This document shows, in pieces, positions 23,832-34,607 of a stretch of DNA of 64,000 nucleotides (position 1 is its first letter; every line of letters begins with the position of its first letter). The position numbers and the translations under genes are program-made. The notes under the pieces are model-generated. The model did not search any database. It saw only the letters and a list, made by a program, of their open reading frames with translations, and was not told where the DNA came from. This stretch comes from Acanthaster planci. Taxonomy: Eukaryota; Echinodermata; Asteroidea; Valvatida; Acanthasteridae. Where the stretch lies: NCBI RefSeq assembly GCF_001949145.1, contig NW_019091391.1, positions 409,352-473,351 on the forward strand, read 5' to 3'.

Positions 23832-25383
23832 GTATCTTATGGAGAAAAAAAATATTATTAACTAAACTCTTGAGTTGTGCAGCAAAGGCACCAATAGGGA
23901 AATGTGTAATAATGAAATTTTGGACTTACTTCACCATTTCTAAGCATTAAAATGTAACAGCTGTCACGGAGAAAGACATATATTCAATATTGTGTCCGTT
24001 TTTTTCTCTCCATGGTGTGTGTGACCCTAGGGGAAGGACCTATACAATATACCTCACTACCTTGTTTTCTTATTCTAAATCTTCGCCCTAGTCCTCGTCA
24101 TGGACACTTTCTGTCTTCTGTCGTGATTTAAAAGTAAAGGTTTTTTAAAATAAAAAATGAAATGAAACGACTTCTATTTATCCATGAATACCAAAAGATT
24201 CGTTTTCTTTCCGCTCTTTAGCCAAGTCTGTTCATTAATTATCAAGTATATAAATGTAGTGGGACGCCATAAGGAGGTGCGGTCCCATTGTGAAACGGTA
24301 CGAGCACCGGCACGGTACATGCACAAAGACGGAGACATATTCAGGAAGATATTTGTAGCCTTGATGTATTGGTGACCAGCAACTGTCACAGGTATCCTTA
24401 CAAGCTGGATCTGTAGGTTTCCAAGTACTACAAATTTGCCATGGGACTATGCCTACACAGACGTAGAAATGGGTGCGACTGACATCAAAATATAGGCCTA
24501 CCATGCTCTCCGGCTCCCTCTAAAACTGGAACTTCACGGCCAGCCGGTCCATCCAGTGAAAGTCTTCGACCGTCTCTTATACTGTCTTGTTTGTATTCAT
24601 ACGCAGAGTTGCTTACCGAGTAAATTACGGTACAAGTAACGTGAGGGTTCAGTTAACACGTTACCAAAATATCAGAAGGGGTTATTTTTGTACATGACAA
24701 TAATTCTGATACATTCAGTCAGTTGTCTAAAATAATCTTTGGACTTATTTTCCTGGTGGATGTCTACCACGTACAACCCGTCCTTGCGCAGGAAGCACAA
24801 AGGTCACAAAGTAACAATTACTTGACATACAAACATGCAAATAATCAAGATACAATGCAGAATTTCTACACAATATACATATTCATGTCTTAGAATTAAA
24901 ACAGTGAGGTCGCCCTTGCTAAGGCACGGTCTCATACATAAATAAATTCGTCGCTTCAGTTTCTTGACTTGCCTTTAGCGTTTTAGTGCTCAGGTTTTCA
25001 ACTCAAGCAGCTGGTGGAGAGTCTATCAACTGGAGTAATTTCTACGCTGAGCTTTCATGTCAAAGCATGGCCGAAGATCTATGTCTTTCGTGCACTCAGC
25101 CTCTGTTGTTGACAGTGTCTGGCCAAAGGGGTAACCCCTCCCTCAGTAGGATTAGCTAGTTGAGGTTGTTCATGTAGAAAAGTGTAATTTTTAAACGCTG
25201 ATTGCACACTATGTTTGCACTAGTAGTAAGTAGGCAGTCTGCATGAAGTAGTTTGTGCACATTTGCTATTGGCTGACTTTGAGCAATTTCTCCCCATTAA
25301 CAGCCACTGACCGATTTTTTCTCTTTCTTTGCGGCGAGACCTGAGGTTTTTGGTATAAATAGATTGCACTTTATGCAGGGAAT

Positions 25384-25479
25384 GCACGACGACGAAGTTG
25401 CACATGCTTACAATAATAGACACAGGTGAGGAAAAGGCTTCACCCAAAAGACCCACTCTGCACGCGAAACCTTTCACCT
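25384..25479 (+). promoter_or_regulatory. Distal promoter-like box upstream of gene A (relic)
   Basis: This carries the about 95-bp conserved box (GACGAAGTTGCACATGCTTA, CACAGGTGAGGAAAAGG, CACTCTGCACGCGAAA, CCTTTCACCT) that also stands just upstream of every intact P450. Here it is followed by promoter-like sequence (TCTCTTGCCGCGAACTTTG) resembling gene E, but no exon follows. It is best read as the orphaned promoter of a lost copy. Confidence 0.55.
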
Positions 25480-26399
25480 ATTTCAGCAACTGATGAAAAT
25501 CTTTCTTTTTGTGTGTACACAATCTCTTGCCGCGAACTTTGTAGAATTGCTGTTGAACTTTGAGTCACCTTGCAACAATAATATGTGTCTTATGCATGGC
25601 ATGGATAAAGCATGTTTATTTCCAATTGTTTACTGCACGTCTTTTAGCCCAGCTTCCATTATGAGTGAGGAACGTTTTGCTATTAAATTAATAAAACAGC
25701 AAAAGAGAGCACATTTTAAGACAATCCTGGAAACGGATGTGAATTTTTCAGCATGTCATAATTTTTATCGGGATTTTCTTATTATGGCTTTCACTGTACT
25801 CAGCCTAAATTAAGCGATTCTGGCATTAGTTCATAATTTGGCAGAATTCTAAAAAAGTTACGTGCTGAAAAAAGGACCAAACACCATGGAAACTTGTCAG
25901 ACATTTGCAGGACTACAGTCGCATGGTAAACGCAAGTTTCTTTCGACACATAGCATATACACTAATCAGATGAAATAACTGGGGCCATAGAAATCGTGAA
26001 AGTCTAGTGCACATGGTGTCCAGAATGTTATGAGCTCTGTGCTGGACTAAGAAAAGGCCGAAATGTCTCGGCAACGGGGGCTCCTTCGGTCGGACCTGAC
26101 CTTCGCTGGCTCACGAACGACAAGGAAATGCACGCGTTACGGTCACATCGCTACCAACAAAATGAACTCTCTCGACCAATGTTCCTCTTTTCAACCGATG
26201 AGCGGGCGCCCCTGTTCCCTGTGGATAATGGTGATATTTAAAGCCGTGTCGGAAACGGGCTTTCAGGGCTACGGCTAGGTCTATTGTCTACGCATCTCCA
26301 CGCATTTCCAATGGAGCGAAGACCTAGACCTAGCTCTAGACAAGAGATTCGGATGCAGCCTATTAAACCTTGCAACACTTTACAATAACAGAATGCCAT

Positions 26400-26414
26400 A
26401 GCGCCATCTAGTGG
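26400..26414 (-). promoter_or_regulatory. CTCF-like site 2, upstream of gene A
   Basis: The - strand reads CCACTAGATGGCGCT, a full fit to the CTCF core. It lies 521 bp before the gene A start codon, with flanking sequence shared with the other sites. Confidence 0.5.
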
Positions 26415-26682
26415 GCTATAAAGACTACAATGAGGTGAATATGAGGTGATTATAATGAACTATAATAAATTAGGTTCATGAAATTTCTAATTTCATGAAC
26501 GTAATTTCTTTCCCCCCCTTTCATGCTCCTCCTATGTTCCTTTAATGTATTTCACAATAATAACACACTGTATGGCACTGTTACTAGTACAATTCACAGG
26601 AAATGTTCCTTAAAATTAATGTGGTCTCCAGGCGAGGAGATCCACAGTTCTCGGTGTAGGTAAATTGCACTTTATACAGAGA

Positions 26683-26867
26683 ATGCACGACGTTGCACAT
26701 GCTTACAAGCATGGACACAGGTGAGGAAAAGGTATCCCCCCAAAAACCCATTCTGCACGCAAAACTTTTCACCTATTCAAGTTTGGAACTCATGCTGTCG
26801 TTGAACTTTGTAATGTGAAGATGGCTTCAGGCTCAATGTCATCTGACGTGTGTGGAGGGTATAAATA
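26683..26867 (+). promoter_or_regulatory. Gene A promoter (conserved box plus TATA)
   Basis: The conserved box spans 26683-26774. The TATA box TATAAATA is at 26860-26867, so transcription should start near 26890. Between them lies TCTGACGTGTGTGG (26842-26855), which contains an ACGTG core and is kept in genes B, C and D. The box contains AGGTGA, CCCC in place of the usual TTCACC, and TTTCACCT, i.e. nuclear-receptor-half-site-like words. Function inferred from conservation and position. Confidence 0.65.
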
Positions 26868-26920
26868 AACAGTGTGGTTGTGCGCTATCATAATACAGAC
26901 TCGCACTGCTGAAGTCAAAC

Positions 26921-29900
26921 ATGGCTGGTCAAAATTCCGCCCATAGTTTCCTCTCCTTCGCCCAGAGCACGCTCAATCTCCAATCTGCAGCCATCTTCCT
27001 GTTGATCTTCCTCGTGGTCTTAAAGCTAGTCCGACGTCCGAAGAACCTTCCCCCGGGGCCCAGGCAATGGCCTGTCCTCGGAAACCTCCCGGCATTGGTT
27101 AGGTCAGGGAAACATCCTCACGAGGTGCTGGCGGAGTGGGCCCGGCGGTACGGCGGCGTCATGTCGGTTCACTTGGCCCCGGCACGGGGTCCATCCGTTG
27201 TTGTGAGCGACATTGGCATCGCCAAGGAGTTGCTGCAGTCGAAACAAAGGGAGCGCCATATTGACAGAGCCGCGAATCCATTGCTGAAAGAAGTCACAGA
27301 CATACGAGGTAGGGACTGAATGGGAGGACAAGGCTTGGCCTAGTCTTGTTTCCAGGCAGTAGTGAGGTTTATTGGGCCCCATTTCAATCTGGGAGGCATG
27401 AAGGGGGTTAAAAGGTTTGTTTAGATCAGCCTCAATTTCGTGGAAGACCAAGAAAAAGAAGTAGCAATTCTAAACAAGGACGAAAGAGCGCACAGGTATT
27501 GATTCTGGGACTGCAGGTGTAGGCAGGCAGCCCACTGATACAAGTTCCTGCTTGTCGAGTGCAGTGCTCGTTAACAACACACCGACTCGGAATGAGGTCT
27601 ATTGAAGAAGAAACTGTGCTCAGCAGGTCACTGAACAATGAGGCAAAAACTTGTAAACTGTTAGCACAAGTCGACGACCCAATTTACTGATTAATTTAGA
27701 TGTGTTTGAAATTGACGAATCACAGGTACCTGATATTTGTTTCAAAACAGGGAGCTTTCTTTGGGGAGCAGGCGAGGCTGCCAAAGAACACAGGCGCTTC
27801 GGCCTCAGCGCCCTTCGAAAGTTGGGGGTCGGCAAGAAAAATCTGGAGCACAGAATCAACGAAGAGGCTCGATACCTAGTCGAACGTATCGAGGCTGAAA
27901 AGAATCGACCCTTTGATCTGAACCTCCCCATCCACAACGCTGTGTCAAACACTGTCTGCTCCATAAGTTTTGGGTTTCGCTTTGACTACGACGACCCGAA
28001 ACTGAAGAAGTTACTGGAAAGTCTGGTGGTTATTTCCAAGATGGGAATTGAGATATGGGGAAATAAGTTTCCCTTTCTCTACCACACTCCTTTTTTTTCG
28101 AAAAAGAGGGAATGGGTCAACTTTCTCAGAGGTACTATTACCCAAATAATTCAGGTAAGCATGTTTTATTGAATGTGCAACTCTATGACTGTATTTCATG
28201 GGGGGGGGTTAATGACAGTTTCCCGTAACCTGTTAAGTTTTTATGATGCCTGGGTAAGACTGAATTTTAGAGCTTTTTACTGCTTTTGGAGGGAAAGAGA
28301 ATTTAACTTGTAGTCCCTTAAATCTGCCATTCGATTTCCTTGCGTCTGACAAAATATCTCATCAAATTGATCCAGGATCACCAAAGCTCCTATGACGAGA
28401 ACGACCTCCGGGACATCATCGACATGCACATCGCCGACATCAAAGAAAAAGAGCAGAAAGGATCTGGGGTGGGCTTGGGGCCCGGCCTGACCGATGTCCA
28501 CGACGAGATCGGGCTGGGTATCCTGGACTTGTTTGCCGCTGGCACAGAAACGACTGCAAGTACCGTGCTCTGGCTGATATCCTTCGTGCTCAAGTACCCT
28601 GAAGTGCAAGACAAGGTAGCAAAAAGTACAAGTAATGTTAGAGCACCTATTAAACTTTTGATAAAATTGTTTTATACTTACGTTGTGGGAAATCATCGTT
28701 TATCGTGGCTTTTATATAGTAGTACTATAATTGAATTGTGGAGTTCGAACAATCCTAACTTTAAAATGTTTTAAACACTCCATCATAACATTTTGACAGA
28801 ATAACGTAAATATAAACCTCCAAATTGGCAAAGGTTTGTAAGAATCAGTTTGCAATCAATTCTGAAGTTTTCAGTGATGAGTTTAGATCAAAATGTAATG
28901 ACTTCATTCCATACTGTATTAATTTCACACCCTCAATTATTTTCAAAGAACATCCACTCAGAGAGATTAGAACTGGGGTTACAAGTTATAATGTGGGAAA
29001 GATAAGGGGCCAATGCTATCAGGCTAACAGCATCAACTAATCATATACTTACCTCGTTGTCTGATTAATAACTGTGGCATGCAGATCCAGCAAGAGATAT
29101 ATGAAGTGGTGGGAAGTGACCGTCAGCCATCTTGCGAAGACCGTCCCAGCATGCCCTATACCAACGCAGTCATCAATGAAGTACTACGCATGCGTCCGGC
29201 GGGGGCCTTTGCTTTGCCTTATGTGACGACACAAGAGTTTGAATTGAGAGGATACACTATTCCCAAGGGAATAGGTGAGATTATTACCTCGATCCCGTCG
29301 TTCCATGTATAACAACAATGGTTATGACTAAGTTTTTTGAGTTATAATCAGATACACAGAGTGGACTCCAAGCTACAAAATTCCATCCTCCAGGTAACAT
29401 TGATATAATACCATTAACATTTACAAATTACCGATTTTTATGATTGAATTATAAACAGGTGTGACTATAAATCTGTGGGCGATAATGAACGACCCCAAGG
29501 TTTGGGATCGACCAGAGGAGTTCAACCCCGGACGTTTCCTGAGCAAAGACGGCAAGACAATGATCCAGCATGAAGCTTTCATACCATTTTCAACAGGTAG
29601 GCCTATGTTCGGAGAAGAAACTTATTCTTCAAATTATTTGAGTTCTCTCGAGAAAAACTGGCACAGTTTTTTTCCGCTACTGTAAATAAGGAATATGCAT
29701 CAACATTGATATCTTATTATACATTGCGCCACATTGACCTACATTGAGTGAGGTCATTTTGGAGAAGAAGACGTATTTTGCTAGAGCGTTGTGGGTAACG
29801 TAGGCCCTACTGGACTAAATCAGGTGAACGCGTTCAGCTTACCACCTGGAAAACTACGAAAGCTCGTTAGTGCCACCGCCATTTTATGTTTTTACAGCAG

Positions 29901-30501
29901 CTATTTATATTTTTCAAAAGCAGCTATTTAATTTTCGTGAGCAGTTTTTTTTTAATTTTTCAGAGCAGCTGTGTGTGCAGCTATTTCGTAGAAAACGGAT
30001 ATTGAATTACGGTGGCTCATCACGGACGTGTATAATAAAATCTGGACTTGCAATGCCCTTAATCAGNGGGAGCCAACCCACGCCTTTGTATTCGGCTCGG
30101 TAAAATGGCCGCTGGTTGGCTTCTTTTTCATACAAAGGCGTTGCAAGTCCAGGTTTTTTTTATATACGTCCGTGTATGTGGCTCATACACTCTATGTAAG
30201 ATGTGAAAATGTAGATGTCAAAGGTGAACGCTTGGTGGCACTTTCTAGCATTGATCGCTCCCGTGCCCATTCGACCAGACATCTTTCTCCTGATTTTCAT
30301 TTACTCCTTTCGCTTTAACCAGGTCGTCGGAGTTGTCTGGGTGAAGGGCTGGCCAAGACGGAAGTGTTCCTCTTCGCTACTAACCTCTTCCAGCGGTACA
30401 CATTTAAGCTACCGCTGGGAGCGGCTCCACCAGCATTGAAGGGGATTGGTCGTTTCACGTTTATTCCGGAGCCGTTTAGAGTATGTGCAGTTAAACGCTA
30501 G
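26921..30501 (+). CDS. P450 gene A, CYP2-clan microsomal monooxygenase
   Basis: There are six exons: 26921-27308, 27751-28154, 28376-28615, 29085-29274, 29459-29596 and 30323-30501. They join in frame to 512 residues. The product should be a haem-thiolate monooxygenase anchored in the ER, taking electrons from P450 reductase and oxidising small lipophilic substrates. Features are a hydrophobic anchor (about 20-38), the N-L-P-P-G-P hinge, the I-helix A-A-G-T-E-T-T (318-324), E-V-L-R (376-379), [10 protein letters not shown], and F-S-T-G-R-R-S-C-L-G with haem ligand Cys458. The intron 1 donor is CGAG|GTAGGG; the TGA just after it is intronic. Gene A alone has Ala-Ala at the start of the I-helix motif and shares with B a 3-codon longer or E-V-L-R variant sequence. 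A possible polyadenylation signal is AATAAA at 31836-31841. The subfamily and substrate cannot be named. Confidence 0.95.
30021..30174. mobile_element. 154-bp foldback element in gene A intron 5
   Basis: The ends are CACGGACGTGTATAATAAAA and, reverse-complemented, CACGGACGTATATAAAAAAA; both arms continue with CTGGACTTGCAA. An inner pair GAGCCAACC / GGTTGGCTTC makes the whole element foldable. Flanks repeat GTGGCTCAT on both sides (30012-30020 and 30178-30186). Genes C and D lack the element at the same intron position, which confirms an insertion. The single N of this region (30067) is inside it. Confidence 0.7.
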
Positions 30502-32285
30502 ACCTGATGAAGGACGTTAAAATGGCGTTAGAAGTCAAAATTCTCGAAAACGACAGTAGTGGACCATAACGTTAGTCTTGAGTATTACCATATTTGGACT
30601 GCCTATTATCTCACAATTCTCGCGTAATTTGACCAATTACAACGCTTGCTCTAGCAGCCTGGAACGGAATGTATGGGTGTTAAGGGGTGGTTTTCTTAAA
30701 GGTTGCCACATAGGGAACAAAACCTAACGAAACGTTTCAATTACAAAATCAAGTTGATTGGCTGTTCAAAAACCTGACTTACATGCATAAACTAGAAGTT
30801 CTCAACATATTTGTACGGGTGGGATTTAAAATGTGTTTTTACCAACTTGAGATAGTTAAATTGAATTTCGACAAATATTGCTGCATCAGGGGGGAAATGT
30901 CACTGTGGCCATATGTAGTAATACTCTACACTGAAGACCCTACGATCTTGTAAAAGTGCTTGAAATTAGATGCAAGTCTTCTTGATTGCATTGTGTGATC
31001 CTCATTTTCATTTGTGTACATAACGGTGACGAATGATGGTTACTTTAAAGGAACAAGGAAATTGAAATAGTTTTATAAATTTTACTAAAACCCTTGAAAT
31101 CTTTGGGTTTCAATTAACCTTTTTATTTCAATTTTAACCCGTATTTTCATGCTTTACTGGTTTTTATGCTTATACGTATTTGCATATTCTTTAGCAGAAC
31201 TATGATGCCATCCAAGGCACTGAAGCTTAGTGTTGCACCGATTTGTGCACAGAAAATATCTAGATTTTTTTAACCACCGCCATGCAAGAGTTCATTTTCT
31301 TTTGCAATTTATTGCTGTGTGAGTATATGGCAACAATCCAGCAAAAATCCTTTTCACAGAAATGTCAATTTTTAATGTTTGAAAAAGTACACCGTTCAGT
31401 TCTCGTAACTCAAAAAAGATATCAGTCTTCATACATGGAAGAAGAGTAGAGAGATACACAAAAAGTGATTCTAAGAAAAACTCTTTTCCTGGATCCTAAA
31501 TGACTCTGACAGTAACGTTTTTCTGTTAATGTTTTAGGTGTGTAAATGTACTCGTCAGAGATGTATTCAGAATTTCCCTCGATGCAAGAAGAGTTTCCTG
31601 ATGAGTGATATGCGTGTAAACTTCTTCGCTTGAATTTAACACTAATGGACATCGTTTAGCTAAAAGACCAGTCATGTAATATTCAGCCTTAATTTTTTAC
31701 TGTATGGCATTGTTACTGAAGACTTAAAAGTAAAAGTTTCTAAAAATTAAATATGAAATGAAGTGACTATTATTTTATCCATGATTACGTTACCCAAAAG
31801 ATTCGTTTTCTTCCAGCTCTTTAGCCAAGTCTGATAATAAACTATCAAGTACATAAACCAATCCGTCGCTTCAGTTACTTGATTTGCCTATAATGTTATA
31901 TCGCTCATTTAATCAGATAGTCAAATTATTTCATTTACTTATTGTTGTTTCCATGGTAACATAAATAGCGCCCTCAGGAAAAACAATTGAAACCTGCTGC
32001 GCCATGTTGAAGATAAGTGAAATCATGGATCCATGGTGAAATACAGCAGGGTAATAGTTACGAGTATTTTTGAATTGTTTTTATGGATTATGAGCCTGAG
32101 ACATCAGAAATATTCCATTGTTGGCATAATAAATATCCAGGTAATCGCATGAAAATTATGTCAAGAATGTAGAATATGCAGCTTTATCATATTGTTAGTG
32201 TGCTGCTGGTTGATTAGTTTCAAGAAATTCTTCAACAGGGTTGAGCTAATGAAACCTAGGAAGGACGGATTCCAACTGGCATCAA
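30502..32285. other. Gene A 3' flank
   Basis: No gene is seen. It is paralogous to the DNA after genes B and C (for example ATTGCTGCATCAGGGGGGAA at 30879 on, and the A-T-rich block with CAGAGATGTATTCAGAATTT near 31556). AATAAA at 31836-31841 lies in a stretch conserved after B (38852-38857) and C (47717-47722) and may be the polyadenylation signal, which would imply a 3' untranslated region of about 1.3 kb. Confidence 0.5.
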
Positions 32286-32287
32286 CA

Positions 32288-32500
32288 CTAACAGAGATTA
32301 ACCCTAACGGAGGTCAACCCTAACAGAGGTCAACCCTAACGGAGGTCAACCCTAACAGAGGTCGACCCTAACAGAGGGCAGCCCTAATGGAGACTAACCG
32401 TAATAGAGGCCAACCCTAACAGAGGTCAACCCTAACGGAGGTCAACCCTAACGGAGGGCAGCCCTAATGGAGACTAACCGCAATAGAGGCCAACCCTAAC
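32288..32500. repeat. Minisatellite of AACCCTAACnGAGGTC units
   Basis: There are about a dozen imperfect copies of a 15-16 bp unit, GGTCAACCCTAACGGA and variants. The unit contains CCCTAA, the telomere word, but in a longer period, so it is not a simple telomere repeat. Shorter arrays of the same unit lie at the equivalent places before genes C (39182-39270) and D (48139-48176). Confidence 0.85.
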
Positions 32501-32501
32501 C

Positions 32502-32527
32502 GGGGGTGGGGGGAGGGCAGGGGAGGG
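32502..32527 (+). other. Potential G-quadruplex before gene B
   Basis: Runs of 5, 6, 3, 4 and 3 G are separated by single bases or two bases (26 bases in all) directly after the minisatellite. This satisfies the usual four-run quadruplex pattern. The equivalent place before gene C (39274-39299) keeps the pattern. Confidence 0.6.
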
Positions 32528-33616
32528 TTCAAGCATTGATGGTCAAGAACAGCCGCGCACACTAAGCCATGGATATGCACAGGTGACTGAAAGCTCTTGA
32601 AGCACTGTCTGTGGTGATTTGTTCCACTCATGTTTTGGAAGTGCCTATTTTGGGCTCAGGTTTTCAACTCGGGCTGCTGGCGAGCCTGTCTGTCAAATGG
32701 AGCATTTTCCGTCTACGGTGAGCTTTCACGTCAAAGCATGGCCGAAATTCTATGTCTTTCGTGCACTTAACCTCTTTTGTTGGCAGTGCCTGGCCAAGGG
32801 GTTACCCTCCCATATCAGTAGGATCAGGTAGTTGAAGTTGCTCATGTGGAAAAGTGTTATTTTCACATGCTGATTGCACACTCTGTTTGCACTAGCAGTA
32901 AGTGCATATAGGCAGTCTGTGCATGGAGGTACACATCTGCTATTGGCTGACCTTGAGAATTGTCTCCCCATGAACAGCCATTGAACGAATTTTGGAAGTT
33001 TTCATTTTAGGAGATACAGTTGAAAAATGTTCCTATGTGCCCGTGAAAGTTTGAAGGTTGCCACTTGAAATGAGGCTGCTAGCAGACTTTGGAAAAATCA
33101 CTTTTTGTGAGTTGATTTTGTTTTGTGGAAATGATTAAAAATAATAATTGGTTAACCCAAAAAAAATTGAAAAGAAATTGAAAGATTAAGGACCATAGAA
33201 TGATTTAATTTGTGTTTCAGAAACCTCAGGGATGTTAGTATGCATGTTATTGGCCCCTGAACAATGCCGATTTTACAATGTGTTCCCTTGGGCTTGAAAT
33301 AAAGGACTGCACCCGGATGAGCAGGTGCTTCTGCTCTTGGTGGATAACGGTGACATTTAATCTTACAACACAAACAATAAAAGAATGTCATAGCGCCATC
33401 TAGTGGACTAAAAAGACTACAATGAGAGCCCTCACCGTGGCAAGAAACGAAAGTATCATTTTCCAATTTCATGAACATAACTTCTTTCCTCCCCTTTCAC
33501 GCTCCTCTTTCGTTCCTTTAATGTACTTGGCAATAATCAGACACTGGTTGGCACTGTTACTTGTAGAGTTAAAAGGAAATGTACCTCAAAATTCCTCTTG
33601 GCGAGGAGACCCATAG
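32528..33616. repeat. Duplicated 5' flank of unit B
   Basis: No gene. 32540-33000 matches 39310-39500, 48190-48640 and 25000-25290. The middle part of the flank seen before A, C and D, including the distal promoter-like box, is missing here. Instead about 33000-33220 is unique. Confidence 0.6.
33392..33406 (-). promoter_or_regulatory. CTCF-like site 3, upstream of gene B
   Basis: The - strand reads CCACTAGATGGCGCT. It lies 1216 bp before the gene B start codon. After subtracting the 675-bp foldback element and its duplicated target, the spacing is close to that of the other genes. Confidence 0.5.
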
Positions 33617-34291
33617 CCTTTGATCAAGGCGCCCGCGGTGAAATGGATAGTCGCTCAAGCTGCAGGGGACTAGTTTAAGCACCAAATCAACGCACGAAGA
33701 AAGACTACACGACGAACCGTACGTACGGTTCGTCGTGTAGTCTGTCTTTGAGTGCGTACCCGCGTGCGCACTCGGCACGCACAGTCCACGCGACACACTC
33801 AGCTCGGCTACTGTACATGTATGCCTGTGCATGCATGGTTAATTTCGGGCGTGCGTGCAGTTCGTCGTGTTGCGCAGGCGTGGACCTCTGGACCATACAT
33901 AGCGTGGACGTCTGCACAAAAGAAGTCCACATAATGTAGGGTGCAATGGCGTTGTGTGGACTCGCACAAGTCCACACAATGTTTTCCCCTCTGCGAAAAG
34001 CAGTTTCAGATGCATTTTGGGGTCAAGGTTATTCGTGGCAAACTGAAGAGGAACAGTCCAGGAAGTCGTCATCCAAAATGCAGCTCGAAGGAGTTATCCT
34101 AGTTGGAGAAAAAAGAGCATGTTCCTCAAGTTACCTTAACCACACGAGAACAAAGGAATGTCCACATTTTGCATGTAAACAGGTATCTTTGTCTTTCTTT
34201 CTGCGTTGGTTGGTGCTTAAACTAGTCTCCTCCAGCTAGCTCCTCGCTTTTGAGAGACTATCCATTTCGCCGCGGACGCCTTGCTCTAAGG
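33617..34291. mobile_element. 675-bp foldback element upstream of gene B
   Basis: The ends are CCTTTGATCAAGGCG and, reverse-complemented, CCTTAGAGCAAGGCG. The arms continue through CCGCGG, GAAATGGATAGTC, GACTAGTTTAAGCACCAA and AACGCA for about 90 bp. Flanking 15-base direct repeats are CGAGGAGACCCATAG (33602-33616) and CTAGGAGACCCAGAG (34292-34306). Genes A and D have one copy of this target at the same place. There is no transposase inside. A 42-bp perfect palindrome lies near the left arm. Confidence 0.75.
33702..33743. repeat. Perfect 42-bp palindrome
   Basis: AGACTACACGACGAACCGTAC is followed at once by its exact reverse complement, with no spacer. It lies inside the 675-bp foldback element. 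Perfect spacerless palindromes of this size are unstable, so it is probably recent, or it may be an assembly artefact of a longer inverted repeat. Confidence 0.85.
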
Positions 34292-34337
34292 CTAGGAGAC
34301 CCAGAGTTCTAGGTATAAATAAATTGCATGAGAGAAC

Positions 34338-34554
34338 ACACGACGAAGTTGCACATGCTTACAATAACAGACACAGGTGAGGAAAAGGCTTCCCCCAAGA
34401 GACCCACTCTGCACGCGAAACCTTTCACCTAATTCGGAATTGAACTCATGTCATAACAAATATGTGCGTACACGGTCTGTTGTTTGTTGAACTTTGTGAT
34501 GTAAAGAGAAGCTTCAGGCTCAATATCATCTGACGTGTGTGGATGATATAAATA
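34338..34554 (+). promoter_or_regulatory. Gene B promoter (conserved box plus TATA)
   Basis: The conserved box is at 34338-34430 and the TATA box TATAAATA at 34547-34554, with TCTGACGTGTGTGG just before it. The arrangement is the same as in gene C: box end to ATG is 178 bp in both. Confidence 0.65.
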
Positions 34555-34607
34555 AGCGGTGTGGTTGTGCGCTATCATAATACAGACTTGCACTGCTGAA
34601 GTCAAAC

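Larger units (their letters stand above)
24140..26640. repeat. Duplicated 5' flank of P450 unit A, no gene
   Basis: This stretch holds no gene but is paralogous to flanks elsewhere. 24167-24270 matches the 3' flanks near 31757, 38780 and 47660 (CCAAAAGATTCG, CAAGTATATAAAT). 24990-25480 matches 48290-49150. 25660-26060 matches 40660-41000 and 49330-49640. So each repeat unit carries at least 2 kb of flanking DNA with the gene. Confidence 0.7.

Noticed and set aside
27309-27319. Stop codon soon after G-R-D in exon 1 of gene A (and similar places in other genes)
   Set aside because: The bases after CGAG are a GTAGGG splice donor. The apparent stop is intronic and the spliced frame is open.
32288-32500. 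Telomere or CRISPR-like array
   Set aside because: The CCCTAA word occurs once per 15-16 bp unit, not head to tail, and adjacent degenerate repeats without unique spacers are a minisatellite, not CRISPR.
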